From Rhexocercosporidium sp. MPI-PUGE-AT-0058 (Eukaryota; Ascomycota; Leotiomycetes; Helotiales), in contig JAGTJL010000012.1 in the NCBI GenBank assembly GCA_020746875.1, positions 1,922,001 through 1,986,000 of the forward strand: DNA of 64,000 bases, written 5' to 3'. The notes beneath the pieces were generated by a model. It was not told the DNA's origin. It saw nothing but the letters and a program-made list of their open reading frames with translations, and made no database searches. Below are positions 1 to 11,370 of the stretch, piece by piece; position 1 is the first letter of the stretch; each line of letters opens with the position of its first letter. The position numbers were made by a program, and so were the translations under genes.

Positions 1-532
1 ACTGAACAACACTTTACACCTGCTTGGATTACAAATGGCGTTTTTTTTTTTATATTACACCCTGCCTGCATAGGGGCAGCACATCAGGAAGTTTTGGTTT
101 TGCTGATGATTCACTTGAGTCTATTCCCCGTGATGCATAATTTGGGCAAGGTTGGCTCGAAATGGTTGAATTTTGGCTGGGTGTCTGGCGGGGTCATTGT
201 CGAAGGCGGGGTAGTAGGTTGTTCGGTGTCTTCAATTCACACAGACGCAACGCTGATCGATTCCAAACCTCACGACAATCAGCAAATCAGCACTGCCTCT
301 AAGTCTAGTTATGGAGAGCAACGTGTCAGGTGGGTTTGGATGGGAGAAATGTACGTAGGTCAGATGAGAAAACCGATGTCGGAGATCTTCGGCTCAGGAA
401 GTAGGCCCCTCCGGCTCGCTGGAGTAGTTCCATTGCTCCTCAAATATCTTAACACATCGAACAGAATTCTCTAAATTGAACCTGAAGTGATTAAACATCC
501 CATCAAGAATCATTACCTAGCCAAAGTCCGCC
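1..532. other. Intergenic, 5' flank of the CoA-transferase gene
   Basis: No gene is supported here. A run of T at about 41-51 and scattered AT-rich tracts are present. The 126-codon open frame at 94-474 has no recognisable domain and an irregular composition, so I treat it as chance. The 3' part is presumably the promoter and leader of the gene starting at 533. Confidence 0.5.
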
Positions 533-2014
533 ATGGCGAGCAGTGGAACGCTTCTAGATCGATCCAACTTCACAACATATGACACCATCACCGAACTATG
601 GGCACATCTAGGTCTACCAACAAATGCTCTCCAATCGCTCTCTCTTCCAGATTCAGATGACCACTCACGCTCCGGTCTCCCATCATCATTCAAGATAGGT
701 CATCTGGCCCAAAGCACCATCGCCCTCTCAGTTCTCACGGCATCCCTCTTCCACTCCCTACGCAACAACTCATCAGTACCAAAAGTAACAGTACCACTGC
801 TCCACGCATCTCTAGAATTCAAATCCGAAAAGCTTTACACACTCGGCGGCAAGAAAGTCAAATCAGAAGGAGGACTCGGCCTGATCGGTCCCGTCCAAAA
901 AACTGCTGATGGCTACGTCCGGATCCACGACGGGTTTCCGCACCATGTTGCTGCTACTCTCGAGATCCTTGGGTTGCCATCTACAGCAAAACGAGAAGAG
1001 ATTAATGCTGCTCTCCTGAAATGGAAATCACTCGATCTCGAAACAGCAGCTATAAACTCCAAGTGCGTCATAGTAGCGCTCCGATCATACGAAGAATGGG
1101 ATGCCCTCCCTCAAGCGCGATTCATCCCTAATATCCCCATCCAGCTCACCAAGCTCAGTCCGGGAGCTCCTGTGCTTCCACCACAGGTACATCGGGAAGC
1201 AGATCGCTGTCTTCGCGGCGTGCGAGTCTTGGAATTAAGTCGAGTCATTGCAGCGCCTGTGGCGGGCAGAACACTTGCTGCTCATGGTGCGGATGTCCTC
1301 TGGATCACATCGCCTAATCTCCCAGACCTCCCAGGTATCGATCGAGATCTAGCAAGAGGGAAACGCACCGCACAGCTAGATTTGACCACCGAAGACGGAA
1401 GAGCCAAGTTGACCGAACTGATCAAGAATGCAGATGTATTCATCCAGGGATACAGACCTGGAAGCCTCGCTGCGAAAGGATTCTCTCCGTCAGAACTGGT
1501 TAAGATAAATCCTAGTATAGTATACGCGAGTATGTCTGCGTATGGCAACCAGGGACCATGGGGTCGAAACCGGGGGTTTGATTCAATAATTCAGACTGGA
1601 TCGGGTATGAATATCTCCGAAGCAGAGCATTTCGGTCAAGGAGAACCAGCTCGACCAATGCCTTGTCAAGTTCTAGATCACGCATCAGGGTATTTCCTCG
1701 CTACTGGAATTTGTGCTGCGCTGTACAAGAGGGCTACAGAAGGCGGGAGCTATGAGGTTGATGTGTCTCTGGCGGGCACGATGAAGTATTTGCGATCGCT
1801 TGGACAGTTTCCGGGGAATACTGGCTTTGATTGTAAGGTTCCTGGGGAGCGGGAGATAGAGCGGTATCTGGAAGCCAGAGAGAGTGGGTTTGGTGAGTTG
1901 AAAGCTGTGACGCATTCTGCTGCTGTGGAGGGATTCATGCCTGGATGGGATGTCATGCCGAAACCACTTGGAAGTGATAGAGCGGCTTGGATGGACATAG
2001 AACAATCTGTGTGA
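533..2014 (+). CDS. CoA-transferase family III (CaiB/BaiF) protein
   Basis: Single-exon gene of 493 residues. Residues about 225-440 read as a family III CoA-transferase: a Rossmann-like start (GVRVLELSRVIAAPVAGRTL), the segment VFIQGYRPGSLAAKGFS, the YASMSAYGNQGPWGRNRGFD stretch, and QVLDHASGYFLATG with the likely catalytic aspartate at residue 382 (family knowledge). The family moves CoA between carboxylic acids through an aspartyl-CoA intermediate; the acid used here cannot be told. About 220 N-terminal residues precede the clear domain, and the C-terminus after residue 420 looks short, so this may be a two-half fungal form. The start ATG lies in a strong context (GCCATGG). Confidence 0.85.
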   Translation: MASSGTLLDRSNFTTYDTITELWAHLGLPTNALQSLSLPDSDDHSRSGLPSSFKIGHLAQSTIALSVLTASLFHSLRNNSSVPKVTVPLLHASLEFKSEKLYTLGGKKVKSEGGLGLIGPVQKTADGYVRIHDGFPHHVAATLEILGLPSTAKREEINAALLKWKSLDLETAAINSKCVIVALRSYEEWDALPQARFIPNIPIQLTKLSPGAPVLPPQVHREADRCLRGVRVLELSRVIAAPVAGRTLAAHGADVLWITSPNLPDLPGIDRDLARGKRTAQLDLTTEDGRAKLTELIKNADVFIQGYRPGSLAAKGFSPSELVKINPSIVYASMSAYGNQGPWGRNRGFDSIIQTGSGMNISEAEHFGQGEPARPMPCQVLDHASGYFLATGICAALYKRATEGGSYEVDVSLAGTMKYLRSLGQFPGNTGFDCKVPGEREIERYLEARESGFGELKAVTHSAAVEGFMPGWDVMPKPLGSDRAAWMDIEQSV

Positions 2015-3592
2015 CCGAGGGAGCCAGAGTCACGAGAGAATCACTACCTGCAGATAAGCCAACTCTCCTCTCAACCAACCCACCATTTATGTGTTATAGC
2101 TCAATGAGACGGCAAAACTTCACTTCATATATGCATGGAAATTTTCAAATTCTTGCAAATACTCGACTGTAGCTCTGGTTCTTGTTCAGACCTTATCCAG
2201 GCTTCCAAAAAATTTCAGATGTTGCTGGTACGCTCCCGCTCATTCAGGGGTCAAGATTTTGAATTATCCCTTGACCTGCCTTCACTTGCCACCTGGAGTC
2301 TTCGTTGAATACCTTCCTTCACGTCATGTATTTCCCACGCCTGTGTCAGCTCGCCGAGTTTGTTCATTTATGGCGAAGGACCGGAAAGTCGAATCAGGAG
2401 GTCTTGGCAGAGTAACCTTTCTGTAATCACTCACTATACGGCTAAGTTAGTTGGTCGAGTTTGAGTACGAGAATTACATAGTATCTAGGTGTGAAATCTC
2501 TTGGAGCCGTGATCGACGGTTGTCGGAAGCAGCCTATGCACTCCGAGAATCAAAAGTCAAGCTAACTCGGTACTGACTCCTGTCATGCCCTCGTCCGGTC
2601 TTGTCGCTCACGAACTCTGGGGTTTGATTTGTGGTGCCTCTTCTAGCGCGAGGATTCGGCCAGCCTCGTTAAGGGAGCTTTTCTCTTTACAGTTGTGTTT
2701 TGCGAGATCATGCGCTTCCCCACGCCACTAGCTTCAGACTCTAAATTTATGTTTGACGTGATGCTATTGCAGAACCCTTCCCAGGTGGAACTCATATCCA
2801 GGCAAGGCATCTTCAAGTAGTTCATCAGTCTCCATGATGTGGCCGAAGGATCGATTCTCGCCGACACTACCAGACTTGGTGTGCTAGGTGTTGGGTGCAA
2901 GGGTTCATTCAGAATCCCACGAGCCAAAAAGTGCCTTGCCCTGGAATATTGTATCTACCAGCCTAAGCCTAGTTATTGATAACAAGGGCGAAGTTTGGGA
3001 GCTGTCCTAAGAATGGTGGTGAAATTGCATGTTACAGTCTTTCTTGTCCTTGAGGTTGCGCCAAAAGTGGGCCAATCTGCTTGTCGTGTTATTGTTTGTT
3101 TATTACATATCTTCTTGGATTGGATTGATTGTGTTTATAACATTACTACCTAGGTCACAACAAGAGCTTCATGAATATATCTGAGCCATCTGCAGCAGAC
3201 AAGGGGCTTTTGAAGCTCCCGCACAATCAATGAATTGAGCTTCCTAGCTGCTCAATGGCCAGAGTTAATGCCCTCAATCAAAACTTGGAGGACCACCAGG
3301 ACCAAAATGGAAAGACTTCGCAGATAGTAGTGATTCCTACACTAATTCTCAGCCTCCCTTAGCCCTACGCTAAACAATCTATTTCTCTGCAGTAGCCTAC
3401 TTCCATGGTGCCAGTACGGATTGCCGAAAAGAGTGTTCCTGCAGGGGAGATCATCAAAGAGCTCGAGCTGGGGAGCTCAAGTCGCGTAGTATTTATTTAC
3501 CTGTCACGCTCGCTGTTGTTTTCTCTTCTTGTTCCTTCATCTTGACTTCTTTCCATTTCTCCATCCGTACTTCTTTTTCTTACCTTCGGAAA
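2015..3592. other. Intergenic
   Basis: Stop-rich AT-balanced sequence without recognisable coding potential on either strand. Short open frames such as 2643-2927 (minus) show no domain. The last 150 bases hold CT-rich tracts typical of a fungal core promoter for the S41 peptidase gene. Confidence 0.5.
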
Positions 3593-6134
3593 ATGCATTT
3601 CCAAATAGGTGTCGCCGCAGCTTTCGGGGCAGCTAGCGTTCTCGCAACCCCTGTCTCAACCCGCGCAGCCAACAGCACTTCAGCTTGTGGTATAATCACC
3701 GAGCAAATCAGTGAATTCTATAGTGATAAATCCAGTAAGTAGTCTTTTTGAGATCTCTACGTACTTATGCTCATACACTCCAGACGAACTAAGGAACTTC
3801 GTCTTACCGCCCTCCCTTGCATACGCATGCCTTCAATCGTCCGGGATAGACAACGAACTTGCTGCAAGCTACGTTGAAGAATTAAAGAAATATATACAAT
3901 TCCAATCTTCAATCGCGTACCTGAAGAGTATGGCTCCCAATGACATCCCTACTATGATGATTTAGCTAATTCTCGTTCACAGACCCCCCAGCAGACTACT
4001 TCTATCCCGCGGTTGACCTCCTTGGAGGTTTGGATGACATCGCGAACAAAGCCAAAGCCGGCGGGTTTGCTAGTCAATACGACTTTGATCTGGCATTGAA
4101 CAAGCTGGTATATTCTGTTAAGGACGGGCATACATTTCTTTCCACTTGCACGTCTGGGACAATCTCCTTTCAGCGAGGACCCTTTGATCCCCTTGCCCTG
4201 GTGTCTGTTACCGAGGACGGCACATCTGCACCCAAAGTCTTTTTGCTAAGTACGTTAAAGTTGGATTCGTTTCTACTTTCACTGCTGACATACTACAGGT
4301 GATATCTACGCTGGAACAAATAATCTCTCGGTATCAAGCGTCGCCACTATCAACGACAAAGATGTTGCTTCTGTTTTGGGCACTTCTGCTGAAGACTTGA
4401 CATCCGATCCGGACGCCAACTACAATAGGCTCATGTGGAATTATGCCTCGGGACCGGTTCAAGGGCAAGTATAAACACATCCAAGGAAACTCGTCTTGTA
4501 CTGACCACTTTACAGATCATTCGATGGGTCGTTCTCGATCCCTTCTACATATCAATATCCCGGCGATTTCACGAACATAACGTTTTCAAACGGCACAACA
4601 TTGTCGGTTGATAACATAGCTTTCATCCGCACAGGGACCTGGGACCTTACGATTGTTGATGGGACTTCGTTTACAGAGTACTTTTGTGTTACTCCGGCAA
4701 ATCCAACTCCCACCAACTCTTCGGCATCACCAGCACCAACTTCTAGCGGTACTTATGGCAATACAGCACCAACACTCAGAGGTTACCCTGTCCTACCTAT
4801 CACCAAAGACCCCAATAACCAAGTGGCTGGATACTATCTCAACAGTACTGGGTACGAGGACACAGCCATCCTTCGCATTGGCACCTTTGCCAACGAGACG
4901 GCCAATCGGGGAGACATTGACCCTACTGAATCATTTGTCAACACCACAAGAGACTTCCTTGCTGCAATTCGAGCCGACAACAAAACGAAACTAATCATCG
5001 ACGTGAGCGGCAATGGCGGTGGAAACACAATTCTGCCAAATGAAGTTGTAAGTTAACCCTCATCTAATGTCTCACTTCGGGGCTAAAGCAAAACAGTTCC
5101 GACGAATCTTTCCAAACATCGAGCCGTATGGGCTTGCGCGACTTCGCGGTAACCCAGCTGCAGACCTGTACGGACAAGTTTTTGCAGCCGTCCCAGACGA
5201 AGCACTCGTAATTACGGCAAGTGACAACCACACCGTCCAGAACCTCAAGTCCAGAATCATCACTTCACCCTGGAGCTATCGAAATTGGGTGACTGAAGAT
5301 TTACAAAATTACACGGGGTGGTCCAGTGGTGACGCTCCATACTACCCACCAGTGGAGAACAACGGTGACAATTTCACCACCCTCGGCAGAATCCCTACCA
5401 ACAGAACACTCTATACTGAAACTACTGGCGGATTAATCCTTTATGGGACTCCCGCAGAGCCAGCGACAGAGCCGCAACTATTTACGCCAGAAAATGTCAT
5501 CGTGCTGACTGATGGTATCTGCGCTTCTGCATGCTCCATCCTGACCGAATTCCTCACCCGCCAAGCAAACGTCAAGACAGTCGTGGTAGGCGGTCGGCCA
5601 CAAGAGGGGCCCATGCAAGCCATTGGCGGCACCAAGGGAGCCCAAGCCTATACATTCAACAACTTTGGGACCCAAACATCTTACCTCAACAGCCCTGTCG
5701 CTAGCCCCTACATCTCAGACGACCTCGCAGCTGAGATGAACAAAACTCTTCCCGGCCTTGTCGACCTACCCCTCGGCTCACCCAGTAGCCTCGCCAGATA
5801 CGGCATCAACTTGCGCGACAACATCCCTCCGGGTGATGATGCTGGCATCCCACTACAATTCGTCTTTGAGCCCGCAAACTGCCGCATCTACTACACTCCT
5901 CTGACTGTCATCAATCCTTTGAGGCTTTGGGAGCAGGTCTATGACATCGCTTGGAATGGAGGCAAGTGTAACTACGGAAGCATCAACAGCGATGTATCGA
6001 ATAACGGATCTGGCGTCGATGTTCCGACCGGTAACAATGGTACAGCTCTGCCTGCCGACAATGGTGTAGCTGGAATGGGGGTCAGCATGAGCTTCGTGCT
6101 GGCTGCTCTTTCTGCTGCTTTGGTGGTCGCGTGA
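3593..6134 (+). CDS. Secreted, probably GPI-anchored S41-family peptidase
   Basis: Six exons: 3593-3734, 3784-3927, 3983-4249, 4299-4464, 4516-5047, 5097-6134, giving 762 residues. The start MHFQIGVAAAFGAASVLATP is a signal peptide. The S41 (tail-specific protease/IRBP-like) core shows KLIIDVSGNGGGNTILPNEV, then VIVLTDGICASACSILTEFL, where Ser561 is the likely nucleophile by family comparison. Many N-x-S/T sites suggest a glycosylated secreted protein. The C-terminus is a Ser/Asn/Gly-rich linker followed by a hydrophobic tail ending LAALSAALVVA, the layout of a GPI-anchor signal. Intron 4 (4465-4515) only keeps the frame if spliced GC-AG. Substrate unknown; related fungal S41 genes occur in peptide-metabolite clusters, but no such cluster is seen here. 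Confidence 0.85.
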
Positions 6135-7584
6135 AGCGGAGCACAGGTGCGTACGATTCGAAGGGGATATAGCATAAATATAGAGGCTTGCGATTCTTTA
6201 TTTCTTCACTTGGTTCTATCAAATGATACTAATAACATAATTCTGTTTTTGTCAGCCAAGCGAACCCCTTTTCATCTTCCCAGGTCTCGCTTACCATATG
6301 ACAGCTGGTTTTGCATGCATGCCCAGCATCCTGACAGCGGAGTGCTGACATGCTTCTCTCCCTGGGCTTGATGAGCACGGATCAGGCAATCTTCCAGTGG
6401 TAAACCTGGTATACCACAGCGCTGGAATTTCTTGGATGTTGATGAAAGATCGAGAGCATCGAACTGTAGTAGAGTCCTAGATTCAAGAATAGCCCAGGCC
6501 CGCTTTACAAGTGAGAGTAAAAAGCGAAGGTTTTGTTTATTGATGAACATATCTCCATATGCTTCAAGACGATTTCATGTCTTACATGCGTATTGCGACC
6601 ATATCTATAGACATAGAAATCTTTCCTAATGATGCAATATTCTGTTCCCCCGTTGTTGGATGTTACTCTCCCCAGTAATTAGATTGCAAGGTTTGACTTT
6701 ATTGCCTGCACTTCATAAAACCAATCCCCAAGAACATGAAGTCATGGATCGATCGATTCAGTGAGACAAGAACGCCTGCTGAAGCCACAGACGTGATCAA
6801 GCACTGAGGCTACGCTAGTGATCTTCTTGGCCTGATCCGAGCGCTACAGTATCGGATTAACCCTCCGAGCTGCAACTCTGTGGAAGACTGTGGAAAATTT
6901 AAACAAAGCATCACCGTAGCAGAGCAGAAAGAAAGGCAGAACGAAAAGACTCAAAGTGCGCGATTTTACGAGTAGTTCTTCGTCGCGTTACCCGAACCTC
7001 TGGAAAATCTTACCAGCCGCTTGTAGTAGGCTTTCGGTTCGGAGTTAGTATGAGGAGTAGATGTCCTAGGAAGTTGATGCAAAAGACTGAATGTGGCGCT
7101 GCTCACAAGCCCCGCCGAATAAACTTTCGTGTTCAGAAAGCGGTTTCTTGGCTGAATGATGGAACTTCTGGAATGACATGCTCTAGGGAATTCAGCAAAT
7201 GCTGTGATCGCTTTCCGGTTAGTCTGACTAGCGTTCGATCTCATCCAATTGGACGTCGCTGATCACCATGAGAATAGCGAATCGGAAAACTATTCCGGAA
7301 GCCCAGCCGACGATAGAATCAGGTCCAATAAGTTAGTGCAAACTCTGTCTGGGAATTCTCCCCTACAGTACCGAGTCTACCGACCTGTGCATTCCTACTT
7401 CAATATCCAGACGTTGCTTTCTGTCATTCATCTGCGACTCGATGCCAGCAGAAACAATTGCACCTAGACCAATGTCTTACCCAGCCCTGTAGCAGCTCCG
7501 CCGAGTATGAGAGGCCCAGTTTATTCGCGCGACGCATCGCAGACGAACACCCTGACCTTGACCTCGAGCCCCACTGAGGGGAAC
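6135..7584. other. Intergenic
   Basis: 3' flank of the S41 peptidase gene and 5' flank of the bZIP gene. Short open frames on both strands (for example 6966-7244 minus) overlap each other and show no domain. No repeat or RNA gene noticed. Confidence 0.45.
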
Positions 7585-9215
7585 ATGGCGGACCAACATC
7601 AAGATTCCATGGAAGATGGCCATAAAGCGGGCACTGCAAAGGCACAACGTATGAAGATCCTGCTCTCGCATTTCTGGTCCCACTTCAATGTGGAGAAAGG
7701 TCACTGATATGTGTCTGGTTCTGCAGCAAGTCGCAGCGTGGATAAGTTGAACGCAGAACAACTTGCTCGAAAGCGGGCTGCCGATCGAAGGTCCCAGCAG
7801 ATACTGAGGCAGAAGACGCGAGACCATATCGAGAGCTTGGAGGAACGAGTACGGGAACTATCAGAGCAACAATCAGAACTCGACTTGGCGAAGAGGAGAA
7901 CGGTGGAGCTGGAGGAGGAATTAAGAAACCTAAAGGCCATTCTTGCGAATATAGTAACCAGACCCCGTACGTACCAGCTCCTATGCTCTATCTCCTTTCA
8001 TTGTGCTATTGATACTCAAACTTTACTTTCCCTATGTTCTTAAGTTTTGTTTGTTGTGGTATATTATCTGTAACTGAACTCGATCAGCTGGAAATAACTC
8101 ATCGGCCCCCGCCCCCTGTCCACAGCCACGAACAGACATAGCTCTGCACCCCCCGAAGCCCCATACAATCAAGTCAGAAGATGTTCAGCCTGACGATAGT
8201 CTTGCTTCGGTGCCGGCAGTCAGGACTGTTCTGCTTCCTCGCGCCCCCAACATCAACATGCCGACAAAGCGAATGCCATCAATACCTGCCTCCCACACTT
8301 CCCGAGCGACATCGCTTACATCTAGCGCTGCTCCACAACAACTTTTCTTCATATCCACTTCGTTCATAAAGCAGCCTACAACACACGCCTGGGAATTGCC
8401 ACTACGTGTCAAGGAACCGATAACTCCAGTTGAACAGATCCTCTACGGACTGATCGAAACACAGAAGAGCGTCGCCGCTGGGGGTGCCAGTAGAGCAGTC
8501 GCTGTTGGACCAAAATACCCAAACATCAATGTTTTGATTGCGCCACAGCTATCGCACCTCTCTCATCCAGTATCGCGCGTAATATGCGACCTGCTTAAGC
8601 GATTGACCTACCGGACATTCATTGACAAAATTGGAGCGCTCCTAGTGTAAGTAAACAGCTGCGGCAGGTAGACTGGTCCATTTTCGCGAACATCCCATTC
8701 GCCCGCCTCCACGAGATCGAGATCGCTTACATCAAGTTTCGATTCTGCACATTTAGTCTGTCCCAATTACTAACTGCTCAATTTTTAGGATGTATCCAGT
8801 ATACCAGTGGCAAATAATGAAGGATTATGAAACATACTCTAGAATTCCGTCTCACTCGATCCCCTGCCTCTCACAACGCACTGTACCCCATGAGGTTTGG
8901 ATATGTGGGCTTGGGTCTCCGAAACTACGAGAAGTGGTCATAGCAAACCAGGAAAGGTACTGCACAGAAGATTTCATCTACTCATTTATACTAAGCATCA
9001 ACTGCAACTGGAAGAGGGATATCAAAGATGCGATTTGTTGGGGGAGAGATGGGGTGACTGTCTCCAAGGACTTTTGGGATCACTGCAACATACTTGACAA
9101 CTGGAGTTTTGATAGGCCGTTCTCGACAAGCTATCCGGAACTACGAGATGTTGTCAAATTTACAGAGTATCCTGAGGATATGGGCGTGAAGATCGAGGAG
9201 GTCACGGGGGTGTAG
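7585..9215 (+). CDS. bZIP transcription factor with C-terminal DUF3425 domain
   Basis: Four exons: 7585-7648, 7727-7976, 8098-8646, 8789-9215, giving 429 residues. The start MADQHQDSMEDG is chosen because its frame joins through a GT-AG intron to the basic region. Exon 2 holds the basic region (LARKRAADRRSQQILRQKTR) and a leucine-zipper-like coil (HIESLEERVRELSEQQ). Exons 3-4 hold the DUF3425 region, with EQILYGLIETQ, RVICDLLKRLTYRTF, and PHEVWICGLGSPKLR. This two-domain layout is common in Pezizomycotina; members are nuclear regulators, often of metabolism or stress, and targets cannot be inferred. Intron 3 (142 nt) carries a TACTAAC branch site near its 3' end. Confidence 0.85.
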
Positions 9216-9828
9216 TTCTGCCCGTATGTGGAGGACTACTCGAATGGCATTCATTGTGGACCTAGAGAATACATGATGTCGAATTTCCAGGAAGCGATAC
9301 CACAATCCATACGAAGATGTGTTGCATCCGGAATTGTGGGCCACAGGCCTCCACATTCTGCAGCTTCACGCAAAGGAACGAGCAGCTGCACTGCAATCGT
9401 CAGTGGTGGCTTTCCCTAGGAGGTTATTTTGTGTTTTGAAAATTGTATGTTGCCATGGTATTATTGGGAAGCAATTGGAAAACTGAACTTGGTTCTCGGT
9501 GGAATTTTCCGACTCGATGTGAGTCGAGCTTGCTCAACGACGGGCAAGTACGAGTAGCTGAAGCTGGATCAAGATCCTACCGTGTGGCGCATGGAATGTA
9601 GAGAATTATGGGTTTAAAATACGTTACAAGTTAATGAGCAACATAAGTTAATGATGATGACAACAATAAAGTTTATCTTTGATTCTCGTTCTGTACCGTA
9701 GTTAAATCTCATGTGAATCAACTCTCAATTTTCTCGATTGTTCTTCTGCTCAGCGCCAACTGATAGCGTCAACTTATATCTCAACCACCCTGATTTCATT
9801 GTAGGTCTTCCTTTTAAATCTTCAGACA
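9216..9828. other. Convergent intergenic gap
   Basis: Lies between the 3' ends of the bZIP gene and the minus-strand MFS gene. AT-rich, with no coding frame or repeat that I can support. Presumably contains both 3' UTRs. Confidence 0.45.
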
Positions 9829-11370
9829 TCACAACAATTTTCTCGGCCACTTCCTCTTTACCCACCAAGCTCCAACACTGACCGCACTGCCAAGCATGCA
9901 ACTTCCCGTGAAGACAATTACAGATTTATACCTCATGATACCATAACTTCCCACCACAACGCCCTTCTGAATCAAAGCCGCGCTCAGTGGTCCCGCAGCC
10001 ACATTCCCTACTCCTTTGCCGAAACAAAACAAGCTGAAAGTCGCCAGTGCTGCAGTCGGCTCCTCACTGACAGCGCTTCCCATTCTTGCCCACATCGCTA
10101 CATATCCCGCGCCGAAGAACCCATATACCAGTGCGAATATAATCAGTGCCGTCAACGACTGCGCTAGACCCCATAATGCCAGAGTCGCAAGTCCAGAGAT
10201 GAGCGTAGAGGTTAAGATCAGTAGGTTGAGCGGCACACGTTTATCAGACAGATACCCGAAGCTGGACTGGCCGATTACCTGCGAGACGCTGAGGAGAGCC
10301 AGGACGAGTGCGCCTTGCGTAGCGGAGAGTCCGATGGCGGTGGCATACGAAGGTAGATAAAGTGAGGGAAAGAAGTACCCGAGTCCTTGCACAACATTGC
10401 TGGTACAGTATACCCAGAAGACTGGTGATCGTAGAGCTCGCCAGTTAGTTCGTCCTGCTGCCGTATGGGCACTGGGCGGTAATCTTCCTTTCAGCAAAGG
10501 GATCAGTGGCCCTGTCAGCACGACGAGTCCGATGGCTATGATACGCAGAGTAGTTTGGTACCCGTACTTTGCAAGAAGAGCTTCAACGGCGAAAGGCATC
10601 ACGATGCCCGAGACTCCGGAGGAAGCACAGAGGATACCGTACGCCATTCCGCGACGCGCGATCCAGAATTCATTGACGAATGATATGATCGGGTAGTAGA
10701 AAATTAAGAAGCAAATCCCGTACATGACACCTTGCGTGAATATAAGAGCGGGGAGAGTGGTGGCAAATGAGCCAGCGACGAGACCGATGATGCAGAGTGG
10801 CCCTTTTGAAGATCTTTGTTAGTTACGTGGAAGAAGAGGATTTATGCCATTTTATTAAAAAATCGCGTAGCAGACACGAGTAGACATACATCCGATCCAG
10901 ATCATATGTCTCTGGTACTTCGAGTACCTCTTGATAACCGGAATGATGAGTGGTGCGCCTAGGTACGAGATTCCAGATGCAACGGTACCAACGATAGATA
11001 TGAATGGGTTATTTGCGAATTGCGGTTGCTGAGAGTAGTAGTTCTGAAAAACACCAAAAGAGAGTGGGAAACCTGATGTACTGGTGTCAATTTTGCATTT
11101 TTCAAGCTGATCGGGGTTTAGCTAACCCCATAAAAACGCCTCGAAGACAAAAGCTACAACTAACAGTCTCCATGCTGCTATTCCACCATCTGCTGGTGCG
11201 AGGTTCTGCTCGGCTATGGCAATATCATGCGAAGTTTCTCTATCGTAGGATTGCCGTTGCGAGGATTCCAAAGATGGGGGTATATTCCTGTTTTGGAGTT
11301 CTAGAGAGGTCATTTTGGAGGGAAGTCTGATTTGAGGTAATTGTGAGCAATCTATTGTGATTTTTCCCAT
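9829..11370 (-). CDS. MFS transporter, monocarboxylate-transporter-like
   Basis: Three exons on the minus strand: 11127-11370, 10890-11072, 9829-10802, giving 466 residues. A hydrophilic N-terminus (about 60 residues) precedes about twelve hydrophobic helices. Recognisable features are DGGIAAWRLLVVAFVFEAFLWG followed by FPLSFGVFQNYYS (typical fungal MCT-type TM1), NEFWIARRGMAYGI after TM4, and the cytosolic loop GYLSDKRVPLNLLIL. The fungal MCT-like clade carries monocarboxylates, riboflavin or unknown solutes at the plasma membrane, so the substrate is left open. A second Met (MTSLELQ, residue 20) could be the true start. Introns are 54 and 87 nt with GT-AG ends. Confidence 0.85.
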
